Of a stretch of 64,000 nt of DNA, positions 24,862-32,937 are shown piece after piece (position 1 is the first letter of the stretch; the number at the start of each line of letters is the position of its first letter). Below the pieces are notes generated by a model, which had not been told where the DNA came from, ran no database searches, and saw only the letters and a list, made by a program, of their open reading frames with translations. Both the position numbers and the translations under genes were made by a program. Source of the DNA: Curtobacterium sp. VKM Ac-1393 (GTDB lineage Bacteria > Actinomycetota > Actinomycetes > Actinomycetales > Microbacteriaceae); NCBI RefSeq assembly GCF_015350995.1, contig NZ_JADKRW010000005.1:186001-250000 (forward strand), in the 5' to 3' direction.

Positions 24862-25194
24862 CCCGGCCGGCCGCGCTCGCACGGTGCCGGGGCCGCCGCT
24901 CGGTGCGAGGTTGCGTGCGCGGTGCGCGCCTGCTGCGCCGCACGGAGCGCGCAACCTCGCACCGGCCCGCGACGCACGCACCGTGCGGACGGGAGGCCCG
25001 TGGCGGCCCCGGACCGCGCCTCCCGGCCGCTCGGCGGCGCTCGCACGGTGCCGGGTCCGCCGCTCGGTGCGAGGTTGCACGCGTGGTGCGCGCCTGCTGC
25101 GCCGCACGGACCGCGCAACCTCGCACCGGCCCGCAACGCACGCACCGTGCGGACGGGAGGCCCGTGGCGGCCCCGCACCGCGCCTCCCGTCCGC
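24862..25194. repeat. two tandem 164-bp copies of a compound hairpin repeat
   Basis: Two units, 24875-25038 and 25039-25194, are over 90% identical by eye at a 164-base period. Each carries an inverted pair CGGTGCGAGGTTGC/GCAACCTCGCACCG (unit 1: 24901-24920 and 24947-24964). Each then has the GGACGGGAGGCCCG arm (24987-25000, 25151-25164) facing GCCTCCCG-type arms (25016-25028 and 25182-25192). No open frame here resembles a protein. It lies between a lipoprotein gene and tRNA-Arg. Confidence 0.85.
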
Positions 25195-25271
25195 CCCGTG
25201 GCGACGCCCCGTGCGCGACACGCGCTGTCCAGGAGCGCGCGCCGGACCTGCTACGGTTGTTCCACCCCTTG

Positions 25272-25343
25272 GCCCCCATAGCTCAGGGGATAGAGCACTG
25301 CCCTCCGGAGGCAGGGGCGGAGGTTCGAATCCTCCTGGGGGCA
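25272..25343 (+). tRNA. tRNA-Arg (CCG)
   Basis: The 7-base acceptor stem GCCCCCA pairs with TGGGGGC, followed by discriminator A. The D arm holds AGCTCAGGGGATAGAGC, the anticodon stem CTGCC/GGCAG encloses loop CTCCGGA with anticodon CCG, and the T arm is GGAGGTTCGAATCCTCC. CCA is not encoded. It reads CGG codons and sits upstream of argS as in mycobacteria. Confidence 0.96.
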
Positions 25344-25612
25344 CGTCACATTTCCGCGCAAGCAGTTGTCTTCGCTCCGCTCAGGCAGCTGCGCGCGATG
25401 TCGCCTGCGGCGACCTTCCCCCGTTGAGACTTCTCCGGGTCTGTCGCCAGTCTCGGGGTGGGTGACTCGACGTCTTCTGCTCACTCGACGGTCTGCCGCG
25501 ACGCAGGGGCTCCGCGCCCGCGCCCGCGCTACCCCGTGTTTCCGAGCGCGACACCTCGGTCCCCTAGGATCACGGGCCGGTCGTCCCGCACGCGACCGGG
25601 AAGAGGGATCCG
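25344..25612. other. 269-bp gap upstream of the Pls-like synthetase
   Basis: I see no gene and no strong palindrome here. GAAGAGGGATCC just before ATG 25613 supplies a GAGGG ribosome site. The promoter of the synthetase should lie in this gap, but I cannot place its boxes with confidence. Confidence 0.4.
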
Positions 25613-28600
25613 ATGACCACCGGCACCGGGAACGCGCAGCTCGAACTCGCACGGGGCGGGCACGCCCCCGCACCACGGACCCTGTTCGACGTCCTCGCTG
25701 CGACCGCGGCCACCCACCCGGACGCCACCGCGCTCGAGGACCCCGCCGGCACCGTCGACTACGCCGCACTGCTCGACCTGGTGCGCGCGCAGGCCGACGA
25801 CCTCGCACGCCGCGGAGTCCGCCGGGGCGACCGGGTCGGGGTGCGGATCCCCTCCGGCGGACGCGACCTGTACCTGTCGATCCTCGCCGTCCTCGCCGCC
25901 GGGGCGGCCTACGTCCCCGTCGACGCCGACGACCCCGAGGAGCGCGCGACCCTGGTGTTCGGTGAGGCCGGCGTGGTCGGGGTCATCGGCGCCGGCGGCG
26001 TCCTGCGCGACCGCGACGGCGGCGAACTGCCGGTGACGGACCCTGCGGCGAGCGCCGCACTCCCCCACGAGGACGACGACGCGTGGATCATCTTCACCTC
26101 GGGGTCGACCGGGGTGCCGAAGGGCGTGGCGGTCACCCACCGGAGTGCTGCGGCGTTCGTGGACGCCGAGGCGCGGATGTTCCTACGGCGGGCGCCGATC
26201 GGTCCGGGTGACCGGGTGTTGGCGGGGCTGAGTGTGGCGTTCGATGCGTCGTGCGAGGAGATGTGGCTCGCGTGGGGGCACGGTGCCGCGTTGGTGCCGG
26301 CGCCGCGGTCGCTGGTGCGGACAGGGGTGGACCTCGGGCCGTGGCTCATCGCGCACACGATCACGATCGTGTCGACGGTGCCGACGCTGGCGGCGCTGTG
26401 GCCGGACGACGCGTTGGAGCAGGTGCGGCTGGTCATCTTCGGCGGTGAGGCGTGCCCACCGGAACTCGCAGCCCGCATCGCGAGTCGTGACCGTGAAGTC
26501 TGGAACACGTACGGGCCGACCGAGGCGACCGTGGTGGCGTGCGGGTCCCTGCTGGACGGCGGTCAGCCGATCCGGATCGGGCTGCCGCTCGACGGGTGGG
26601 ACCTGGCGGTCGTGGACGGTGCCGGGCAGCGGGTGGAGCCGGGCGGGGTCGGTGAGCTCGTGATCGGTGGGGTCGGGCTGGGTCGGTACCTGGACCCGGC
26701 GAAGGACGCGGAGAAGTACGCGCCGTTCCCGGAGCTCGGGTGGGACCGGGCGTACCGGAGTGGAGACCTGGTGCGGTACGACCCCGAGGGGCTGGTGTTC
26801 CAGGGGCGTGCGGACGACCAGGTGAAGCTCGGCGGTCGGCGCATCGAGCTCGGTGAGATCGACGCGGCGCTGCAGGGGCTCGACGACGTGGCGGGTGGTG
26901 CTGCGGTGGTGCAGCGGACCCCGGCGGGCAACCAGGTGCTGGTGGGGTACGTGGCCCCGGTGGCGGGTGCGACGGTGGACATCGCGCTCGCGAACGCCCG
27001 GTTGCGGCAGGAGCTGCCCGCGGCGCTGGTGCCCCTCGTCGCGGTGGTGGAGTCGTTGCCGACGCGGACGTCGGGCAAGGTCGACCGTGCGGCGTTGCCG
27101 TGGCCGCTCCCCGGAGCGACCGACGCCGCGATGCTGCCGGACACGGTGGCGTGGATCGCGGAGCGGTGGTCGGCGATCCTCGGGGTGCCGGTGTCGAGCG
27201 TGGACGACGACTTCTTCGCGCACGGCGGCGGTTCGCTGACCGCGGCGCAGCTGGTGTCCGCGATCCGCGAGCGGTTCCCGACGACGACGGTTGCCGACGT
27301 GTACGACCACCCGCGCATCGGGGCGTTGGCTGCAGCGCTGGACGAGTCCGGTCCGGTGTCGGCGTCGTCGCGTGACGTGACGCCGGTCCCGCCGGCCACC
27401 GGGTTCGCGATGACGCTCCTCGGTCTGCCGGTGCAGGTGCTGCGCGGGTTGCGGGTCCTGACGTGGACGGCGCTGGTCGCCGCGGTGCTGCACGCGACGA
27501 CGCTTCCGTTCCTGCCGGTGCTCCCCTGGCCGGCGCTCGTGGTCGCGCTGCTGGTGTTCGTCACGCCGATCGGCAAGATGGCGCTGACCGTCGTGCTCGC
27601 ACGGTTGCTGCTGGTCGGGGTCCGCCCCGGCGACCACCCGCGCGGTGGTTCGGTGCACCTGCGGGTCTGGTTGGCGGAGCGGATCGCCGAGGCGGTGGAC
27701 GGGCCCTCGACCGCCGGTGCCCCGTGGATCAGCTACTACGCCCGAGCGCTCGGGGCGCGGATCGGCTCGGACGTCGACCTGCACGCGCTCCCGCCGGTCA
27801 CGGGGATGCTCACGATCGGCAAGCGTGCCTCGATCGAACCCGAGGTCGACCTCGCCGGACACTGGGTGGACGGCGACGTGTTCCGTCTCGGCCGGGTGCG
27901 CGTCGACGACGACGCCGTCGTGCACAGCCGCACCACGCTGCTGCCCGGCGCGCACGTCGGCGCTGGTGCCGAGGTCGAGGCCGGTTCGGCCGTCGCCGGC
28001 CGGGTCCCCGCCGGGGAACGCTGGGCGGGGTCGCCCGCGGACCGTGTCGGGTCGGCCAGGCACGGACGGGAGGCCCGTCCCCCGTCGCGTCGACGCTGGC
28101 TGCTGGCGTACGGGGCCGGTTCCGTGGCCGTGGCCGGGTTGCCGGTGATCGGTGTCGCGGTCGGACTGCTGGTCGCGGTCGCCCTGGTCGGGCGCGCGTC
28201 GTCGCTCGGGGACGCCGTCCTGCGCGCCCTTGCCACGGTGCCGCTCGCCACCGTCGTCGCCGGGGCCGTGTACGCCCTGCTCGTGGTGGTGTCGGTGCGG
28301 CTGCTCGGCATCGGGTTGCACGAAGGCCGGCACCCGGTGCGCTCGCGGATCGGGTGGCAGGCGTGGTCGACCGAGCGGGTGCTGGACGCCGCACGCACGT
28401 TGCTCTTCCCCCTGTACGCGTCGCTCGTGACACCGGTGTGGTTGCGGCTGCTCGGTGCGCGGGTCGGCCGGAACACCGAGATCTCGACGGTGCTGCTCAT
28501 CCCCTCGCTGACGCAGATCGCTTCGGGCGCGTTCCTGGCCGACGACACCATGGTCGCCACCTACGAGCTCGGTGGGGGCCGGGTGCGCATCGGCCGGTCG

Positions 28601-29497
28601 AAGGTGGGGCGCCGAGCGTTCCTCGGCAACAGCGGGATGACGGGCGCCGGACGCTCGGTCCCGCGCGAGGCGCTGGTGGCGGTGCTGTCCGCCGTGCCGA
28701 AGAAGGCCAAGCGCGGGTCGTCGTGGCTCGGCTCACCGCCGGTCCGCCTGCGCCGTGCAGCGACCCAGTTCGACGAGGAGCGCACCTTCCGTCCGCCGGT
28801 GCGGTTGAAGGTGGCGCGCGGGTGCTGGGAGCTGCTGCGGCTCGTGGCCCCGATGGTGTCCGCTGCGATCGCGCTGGGGGTGGCGGGCACCCTGCTCGCG
28901 CTGTGGTCGGCGGTGGGCGTCGGATGGACGGTGCTGCTGGCCGGCCCGGTGCTCATCGTCGCCGGGGCCGTCGCCGCGGTGGTGTCGACGATCGCGAAGT
29001 GGGCGTTCGTCGGCCGGATCACCGCGCGTGAGCACCCGCTGTGGTCGTCGTTCGTGTGGCGCAACGAGGTGCAGGACACCTTCGTCGAGACGGTCGCCCG
29101 GCCCTGGTTCGCCGAGCAGGCCACCGGCACCCCGGCCCTGGCGGCGTGGCTGCGGAGCCTCGGCGCGACGATCGGCCGCGGCACCTGGCTCGAGACCTAC
29201 TGGCTGCCCGAGGCCGACCTCGTCACGATCGGGGCCGGCGCATCGGTGGCGCGCGGGACCGTCGTGCAGACCCACCTGTTCCACGACCGGGTGATGCAGC
29301 TCGACACCGTGCGGCTCGACGCCGGTGCGACCCTCGGGCCGCACAGCGTCGTCCTGCCCGCGGCAGGCATCGGCACGGGCGCCACGGTCGGGCCCGCGTC
29401 GCTCGTGATGCGCGGTGAGCAGGTGCCGCCGGGCTCCCGCTGGTCCGGCAACCCCATCGCTCCGTGGACAGCCGCACCGGCCACCCTGACGGACTGA
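25613..29497 (+). CDS. Pls/PosA-type membrane non-ribosomal peptide synthetase
   Basis: This 1294-residue protein starts with an adenylation domain: TSGSTGVPKG near 162, FDASCEEMWLAW near 210, NTYGPTEATV near 299, GRADDQVKLGGRRIELGEI near 400, PTRTSGKVDR near 483. Next is a carrier domain with DDDFFAHGGGSLTAAQL, where Ser541 takes phosphopantetheine. There is no condensation or thioesterase domain. The rest (about 600-1294) alternates membrane helices with three left-handed beta-helix domains (GARIGSDVD, GARVGRNTE, GATIGRGTW), the layout of epsilon-poly-lysine synthetase Pls and its relatives. Those enzymes polymerise a diamino acid through its side-chain amine (known); the substrate here is unknown. 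The acidic residue in FDASCEE would suit a basic amino acid (weak inference). The tract HGREARPPSRRR (about 820) is read from a GGACGGGAGGCCCG repeat arm. Confidence 0.93.
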   Translation: MTTGTGNAQLELARGGHAPAPRTLFDVLAATAATHPDATALEDPAGTVDYAALLDLVRAQADDLARRGVRRGDRVGVRIPSGGRDLYLSILAVLAAGAAYVPVDADDPEERATLVFGEAGVVGVIGAGGVLRDRDGGELPVTDPAASAALPHEDDDAWIIFTSGSTGVPKGVAVTHRSAAAFVDAEARMFLRRAPIGPGDRVLAGLSVAFDASCEEMWLAWGHGAALVPAPRSLVRTGVDLGPWLIAHTITIVSTVPTLAALWPDDALEQVRLVIFGGEACPPELAARIASRDREVWNTYGPTEATVVACGSLLDGGQPIRIGLPLDGWDLAVVDGAGQRVEPGGVGELVIGGVGLGRYLDPAKDAEKYAPFPELGWDRAYRSGDLVRYDPEGLVFQGRADDQVKLGGRRIELGEIDAALQGLDDVAGGAAVVQRTPAGNQVLVGYVAPVAGATVDIALANARLRQELPAALVPLVAVVESLPTRTSGKVDRAALPWPLPGATDAAMLPDTVAWIAERWSAILGVPVSSVDDDFFAHGGGSLTAAQLVSAIRERFPTTTVADVYDHPRIGALAAALDESGPVSASSRDVTPVPPATGFAMTLLGLPVQVLRGLRVLTWTALVAAVLHATTLPFLPVLPWPALVVALLVFVTPIGKMALTVVLARLLLVGVRPGDHPRGGSVHLRVWLAERIAEAVDGPSTAGAPWISYYARALGARIGSDVDLHALPPVTGMLTIGKRASIEPEVDLAGHWVDGDVFRLGRVRVDDDAVVHSRTTLLPGAHVGAGAEVEAGSAVAGRVPAGERWAGSPADRVGSARHGREARPPSRRRWLLAYGAGSVAVAGLPVIGVAVGLLVAVALVGRASSLGDAVLRALATVPLATVVAGAVYALLVVVSVRLLGIGLHEGRHPVRSRIGWQAWSTERVLDAARTLLFPLYASLVTPVWLRLLGARVGRNTEISTVLLIPSLTQIASGAFLADDTMVATYELGGGRVRIGRSKVGRRAFLGNSGMTGAGRSVPREALVAVLSAVPKKAKRGSSWLGSPPVRLRRAATQFDEERTFRPPVRLKVARGCWELLRLVAPMVSAAIALGVAGTLLALWSAVGVGWTVLLAGPVLIVAGAVAAVVSTIAKWAFVGRITAREHPLWSSFVWRNEVQDTFVETVARPWFAEQATGTPALAAWLRSLGATIGRGTWLETYWLPEADLVTIGAGASVARGTVVQTHLFHDRVMQLDTVRLDAGATLGPHSVVLPAAGIGTGATVGPASLVMRGEQVPPGSRWSGNPIAPWTAAPATLTD
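28064..28077. repeat. GGACGGGAGGCCCG arm inside the synthetase gene
   Basis: An exact 14-base arm of the dispersed repeat lies in frame in a loop between the first beta-helix domain and the next membrane helices, encoding an HGREAR stretch. Confidence 0.7.
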
Positions 29498-29505
29498 CCG
29501 GCCCC

Positions 29506-30843
29506 ATGCGGTTGACTGTCACCGTGCCGACCGATCCTGCCGCCGACCCGTACACCCCGCACAGCGGCGACCGTCGGTGGAGCGCCGAGCACTACGACCT
29601 CCGCCTCGACTACCGCGTCGCCACCAACCGCCTCGACGGCACCGCCACGATCACCGCGCGCGCCCTCGAACCGCTCGACCGGATCGTGATCGACCTGCAC
29701 GGCCTGAGCGTCGAGCGTGCCGACGTCGACGGCACCCGCGCGAAGAAGGTGTCGAAGGCCGTCCACAAGGTCACCGTCACGCCGGCCTCCCCGATCGCAG
29801 CCGACACCGAGTTCACGGTGCACCTGCGGTACCGCGGCAACCCGCGCCCCGTCCGCAGCGCCTGGGGCCAGGTCGGGTGGGAGGAACTCACCGACGGCGT
29901 CATCGTCGCGGCGCAGCCCACCGGTGCCCCCTCGTGGTTCCCGTGCAACGACCGACCGGACGACAAGGCGACCTACCGGTTCGAGATCGCCGCAGAGGCC
30001 GCGTACGACGTGCTCGCGAACGGCGAACTGCTCGGCAAGGAGCGGGACCGCATCGGCACCAGGTGGACCTACGCCACGACCGAGCCGATGGCGACGTACC
30101 TGGCGACGGTGCAGATCGGCCGGTACCGCACGACGAGGCTCCGCGGCGCCGTGGTGCCAGTCACCCTGCACCACCCCGCCGACCTCGCCGCCGCCGCGAA
30201 GACCGACTTCGGTCAGGTGCCGGAGATGCTCGCGCTGTTCTCGGACCGCTTCGGCTCCTACCCGTTCGCGGCGTACGGCGTCGTGGTCACCGACGACGAG
30301 CTCGAGATCCCGCTGGAGGCCCACGGGCTGGCGGTGTTCGGCCGGAACCACGTCGACGGCGAACACGGCACCGACCGGCTCATCGCGCACGAGCTCGCGC
30401 ACCAGTGGTTCGGCAACTCGGTGACGGTCACCCGCTGGCAGGACATCTGGCTGCACGAGGGGTTCGCCTGCTACGCCGAGTGGCTGTGGTCCGAGCACCG
30501 CGGCGGCGACTCCACCGACGTGCTCGCGGCGCAGTACCGGCAGGGGCTCCTCGACCAGCCCGCGGACCTCGTCGTCGGCGACCCCGGCGCGAAGGACATG
30601 TTCGACGACCGCGTCTACAAGCGCGGTGCCCTCGCACTGCACGCCGTCCGCCGCACGTTCGGCGACGACGCGTTCTTCACCGGTCTCCGCAGCATCACCG
30701 AGCGGCACCGGCACGGTTCGGTGACGGTGCCCGACGTGCTCGGGGCGTTCGCCGCCGCCGCCGGTCGTGACGTCGCGGCGGTCCGGGCGGTCACCGGCCC
30801 CTGGATCGACGAACCGTCGGTGCCGACGCTGCCGGCTGGCTAA
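29506..30843 (+). CDS. M1-family metallopeptidase
   Basis: This 445-residue zinc aminopeptidase-like enzyme has the site HELAHQWFGNSVTVTRWQDIWLHEGFACYAEW (about 295-327), that is HExxH-18-E, with an upstream substrate block (GAPSWFPCNDRPDDKATYRFEI). It lacks the large helical C-terminal domain of E. coli PepN, like other short actinobacterial M1 enzymes. ATG 29506 starts the conserved protein eight bases after the synthetase stop, so they form one operon. In Pls-type loci this peptidase gene commonly accompanies the synthetase (recalled, not searched). A role in trimming or releasing product is speculation. Confidence 0.92.
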   Translation: MRLTVTVPTDPAADPYTPHSGDRRWSAEHYDLRLDYRVATNRLDGTATITARALEPLDRIVIDLHGLSVERADVDGTRAKKVSKAVHKVTVTPASPIAADTEFTVHLRYRGNPRPVRSAWGQVGWEELTDGVIVAAQPTGAPSWFPCNDRPDDKATYRFEIAAEAAYDVLANGELLGKERDRIGTRWTYATTEPMATYLATVQIGRYRTTRLRGAVVPVTLHHPADLAAAAKTDFGQVPEMLALFSDRFGSYPFAAYGVVVTDDELEIPLEAHGLAVFGRNHVDGEHGTDRLIAHELAHQWFGNSVTVTRWQDIWLHEGFACYAEWLWSEHRGGDSTDVLAAQYRQGLLDQPADLVVGDPGAKDMFDDRVYKRGALALHAVRRTFGDDAFFTGLRSITERHRHGSVTVPDVLGAFAAAAGRDVAAVRAVTGPWIDEPSVPTLPAG

Positions 30844-31112
30844 CCGGCGAGCTCACCGTCGTTCGCGGGGTCGCAGCTGACCTCGGACCACACCGCGTCG
30901 AGCGACAGCCCGACCACGCCCGCGACTGACGCGATGGTCGAGAACGCGGGCGTCGCGATCCGCCCGGTCTCGATCTTGCGGAGCGTCTCGGGCGAGATCC
31001 CGGCGGCGAGGGCGGTGTCGACGATCGACCGCGGACCGCGGGCTCGGCGGAGGAGGGCACCGAGGCGACGGCCGCGCGCGACCTCGTCGGGGCGGAGCGG
31101 GAGACGGACCAT
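30840..31112 (-). CDS. XRE-family HTH regulator
   Basis: This 90-residue protein has a helix-turn-helix body: RRLGALLRRARGPRSIVDTALAAGISPETLRKIETGRIATPAFSTIASVAGVVGLSLDAVW. The second helix is AAGISPETLRKIETGR. It probably represses its own divergent promoter. The start is ATG 31112, because TACTAT lies six bases upstream (leaderless); GTG 31118 would add two residues. It converges on the M1 peptidase gene, overlapping its stop by four bases. A 32-base space separates it from the methionine aminopeptidase start. Confidence 0.9.
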   Translation of the reverse strand: MVRLPLRPDEVARGRRLGALLRRARGPRSIVDTALAAGISPETLRKIETGRIATPAFSTIASVAGVVGLSLDAVWSEVSCDPANDGELAG

Positions 31113-31118
31113 GCCCAC

Positions 31119-31137
31119 ATAGTAATACCGGTATGAT
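31119..31137. promoter_or_regulatory. back-to-back -10 boxes with shared 10-bp palindrome
   Basis: The perfect palindrome ATACCGGTAT (31125-31134) sits between a minus-strand -10 box TACTAT (31119-31124) and a plus-strand -10 box TATGAT (31132-31137). The HTH gene starts at 31112 and the aminopeptidase at 31145, each 6-7 bases past its box. A regulator bound to the palindrome would cover both promoters. Confidence 0.7.
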
Positions 31138-31144
31138 CATCCGC

Positions 31145-31912
31145 GTGATCGAGATCCTGACGCCTGCCGAGGTCGACAAGGCCCGTGCCACCGGAGCCCT
31201 CGTCGGCACCATCCTGCAGACCCTCCGTGAGCGCACCCGGGTGGGGACGAACCTGCTCGAGATCGACCGGTGGGCGAAGCAGATGATCGAGGCCGCCGGC
31301 GCCGACTCCTGCTACGTCGACTACGCACCCTCGTTCGGCCGCGGTCCGTTCGGCCACCACATCTGCACCGCCGTGAACGACGCCGTGCTGCACGGGCTGC
31401 CGCACGACCGCGCCCTGGCCGACGGCGACCTGTTGACGCTCGACCTCGCGGTGTCGCTCGACGGCATCGCCGCCGACGCCGCCGTGAGCTTCGTCGTCGG
31501 CACCCCGCGCGACGAGGACCTCGCACTCATCGACGCCACCGAACGCGCCCTGGCCGCCGGCATCGCCGCCGCCGGACCCGCCGCCCGCATCGGCGACCTG
31601 TCGCACGCCATCGGCACGGTGCTCGAAGCCGCCGGCTACCCCGTCAACATCGAGTTCGGCGGCCACGGCATCGGCTCGACCATGCACCAGGACCCGCACG
31701 TGTCGAACACCGGCCGGGCCGGCCGTGGGTACACGCTGCGTCCGGGGCTCCTGCTCGCGCTCGAACCGTGGGTGATGGCGGACACCGACGTGCTCGTCAC
31801 CGACGCCGACGGCTGGACGCTCCGCAGCGCCACGGGGGCTCGGACGGCGCACACCGAGCACACCATCGCGATCACCGCGGACGGCGCCGAGGTGCTCACG
31901 CTCCCCCGCTGA
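31145..31912 (+). CDS. methionine aminopeptidase-like M24 peptidase
   Basis: This 255-residue pita-bread metallopeptidase, type I MetAP-like, has His in GHHICTAVNDAVLHGLP, the metal aspartates in LLTLDLAVSLDGIAADAAVSFVVG, His in EFGGHGIGSTMHQDPHV and Glu in LALEPWVMAD/HTEHTIAIT. It may remove initiator methionine or act on a specific peptide; genomes of this group usually carry another map. The start is GTG 31145, with TATGAT seven bases upstream (leaderless). ATG 31133 lies inside that -10 box and is unlikely. Its 3' end overlaps the convergent PPTase gene by 17 bases. Confidence 0.9.
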   Translation: MIEILTPAEVDKARATGALVGTILQTLRERTRVGTNLLEIDRWAKQMIEAAGADSCYVDYAPSFGRGPFGHHICTAVNDAVLHGLPHDRALADGDLLTLDLAVSLDGIAADAAVSFVVGTPRDEDLALIDATERALAAGIAAAGPAARIGDLSHAIGTVLEAAGYPVNIEFGGHGIGSTMHQDPHVSNTGRAGRGYTLRPGLLLALEPWVMADTDVLVTDADGWTLRSATGARTAHTEHTIAITADGAEVLTLPR

Positions 31913-32480
31913 CCGACCCGGCCACCACCACGGGGACTCCGCCGGCCGCGACGACGAGCACCACGTCGGGTCCCGGACGGATGATCGTCACGGGGTGGTC
32001 GACCCCCTCGAACCGCGCGGACCCGGCGGCGACGTCGACGTCCACCGCCAGAGGGTCGACGCGCAGGCCGCGGCCGTCGCGCTTGAGTACCGCCTCCTTC
32101 GCCGCCCAGCAGGCCGCGAGCACGTCGGCGTCACCGGCCGAACGCTCGAGTTCGCCGGCCGTGAAGGCACCGAGCGGCGCTGCTGCGACACGGGACGGTC
32201 GTTCGACGTCCACACCGACCGGGCCGGGTGCGACCGCCAGGGCGAGCACGCCCTTCGTGCGCGACAGACTGACACCGATCCCGGTGCCGTGCGCCGCGGC
32301 CCACGGGCGACCGTGGTCGTTCCCGTCGCAGTGGGGGCAGACGCGCCCCGCGCGCACGGCGGGCGTCTCGACGCCCGTCGCCGACGCGACGGCGGCGACC
32401 AGGGCCTCCCGGTCGGCGGCACGGTCCGGACCCGGCGCACGCAACGTCACCATCACGGTCTGGAGGCCCGACTCACCCAC
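31896..32480 (-). CDS. 4'-phosphopantetheinyl transferase (Sfp type)
   Basis: This 194-residue enzyme moves 4'-phosphopantetheine from CoA to carrier-protein serines. It has PVGVDVERPSRV (metal-binding GVDVE), VLAACWAAKEAVLKRDGRGLRVDP (WxxKEA) and GIGVSLSRTKGVLALAVAP. The N-terminal half includes a CPHCDGNDHGRP motif not found in all members. GTG 32480 has TAGGCT six bases upstream. It is the only such enzyme in the window and lies 2.4 kb downstream of the Pls-like synthetase, whose Ser541 is its likely target (inference). Confidence 0.9.
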   Translation of the reverse strand: MGESGLQTVMVTLRAPGPDRAADREALVAAVASATGVETPAVRAGRVCPHCDGNDHGRPWAAAHGTGIGVSLSRTKGVLALAVAPGPVGVDVERPSRVAAAPLGAFTAGELERSAGDADVLAACWAAKEAVLKRDGRGLRVDPLAVDVDVAAGSARFEGVDHPVTIIRPGPDVVLVVAAGGVPVVVAGSVSGGA

Positions 32481-32526
32481 GCACGCAGCCTACGGTGCGC
32501 GGGTGGTCAGCCCAGGGCGGTGGTCG

Positions 32527-32730
32527 CTATGCGTGCGTGAGGGCGATCAGTGCGACGTTCATCGTGCTGTAGAGACCCTCGGATCGGGTCGCCTGGCGGA
32601 CGCGTCCGCGCAGGACTTCGTAGCGGCCGTCGTGCTCGCGCACGAAGCCGATCACGCCGGTGGCCGGCGTCGAGACACGGTGGTAGCCGTCCTCGAGCGG
32701 GACGACCTCGGTACTCGTGGTTCGCTCCAT
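32527..32730 (-). CDS. small protein of unknown function, 67 aa
   Basis: I do not recognise this protein. ATG 32730 has an excellent ribosome site (GGAAGGGAA). The sequence is soluble and mixed-charge: it starts MERTTSTEVVPLEDGYHRVST and ends in NVALIALTHA, with GFVREHDGRYEVLRGRV in the middle. The 16 bases AAGGGAACAGCAATGG spanning the start also occur at the pspA start 2.3 kb away. It is divergent from the TPM/PspA operon and could be co-regulated. Confidence 0.75.
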   Translation of the reverse strand: MERTTSTEVVPLEDGYHRVSTPATGVIGFVREHDGRYEVLRGRVRQATRSEGLYSTMNVALIALTHA

Positions 32731-32937
32731 TGCTGTTCCCTTCCGTTCGTCGTCGAACAGTGGGCTCAGCCTACCCCGCTCCGGGGGACAAGACACCCAT
32801 GGATCGGCTTGTCCACAGGGTTCACCGAGAGTCCGTCCGAGGGGTGCGCGCCGTGGATAGACTCCGGGCGACGGCGCTCTCAGGGTGCGGTTCCGCGCGG
32901 TGCCGAGGGGCACGGAGCGGCGACGGACGGAGGACGG

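Noticed and set aside
24875-25194. Possible CRISPR
   Set aside because: Two 164-bp copies with internal hairpins, no short repeats with unique spacers and no cas genes.
25272-25343. tRNA-Arg as an integration site for a mobile island
   Set aside because: No integrase, no duplicated 3' tRNA end and no phage genes nearby; the surroundings match conserved argS context.
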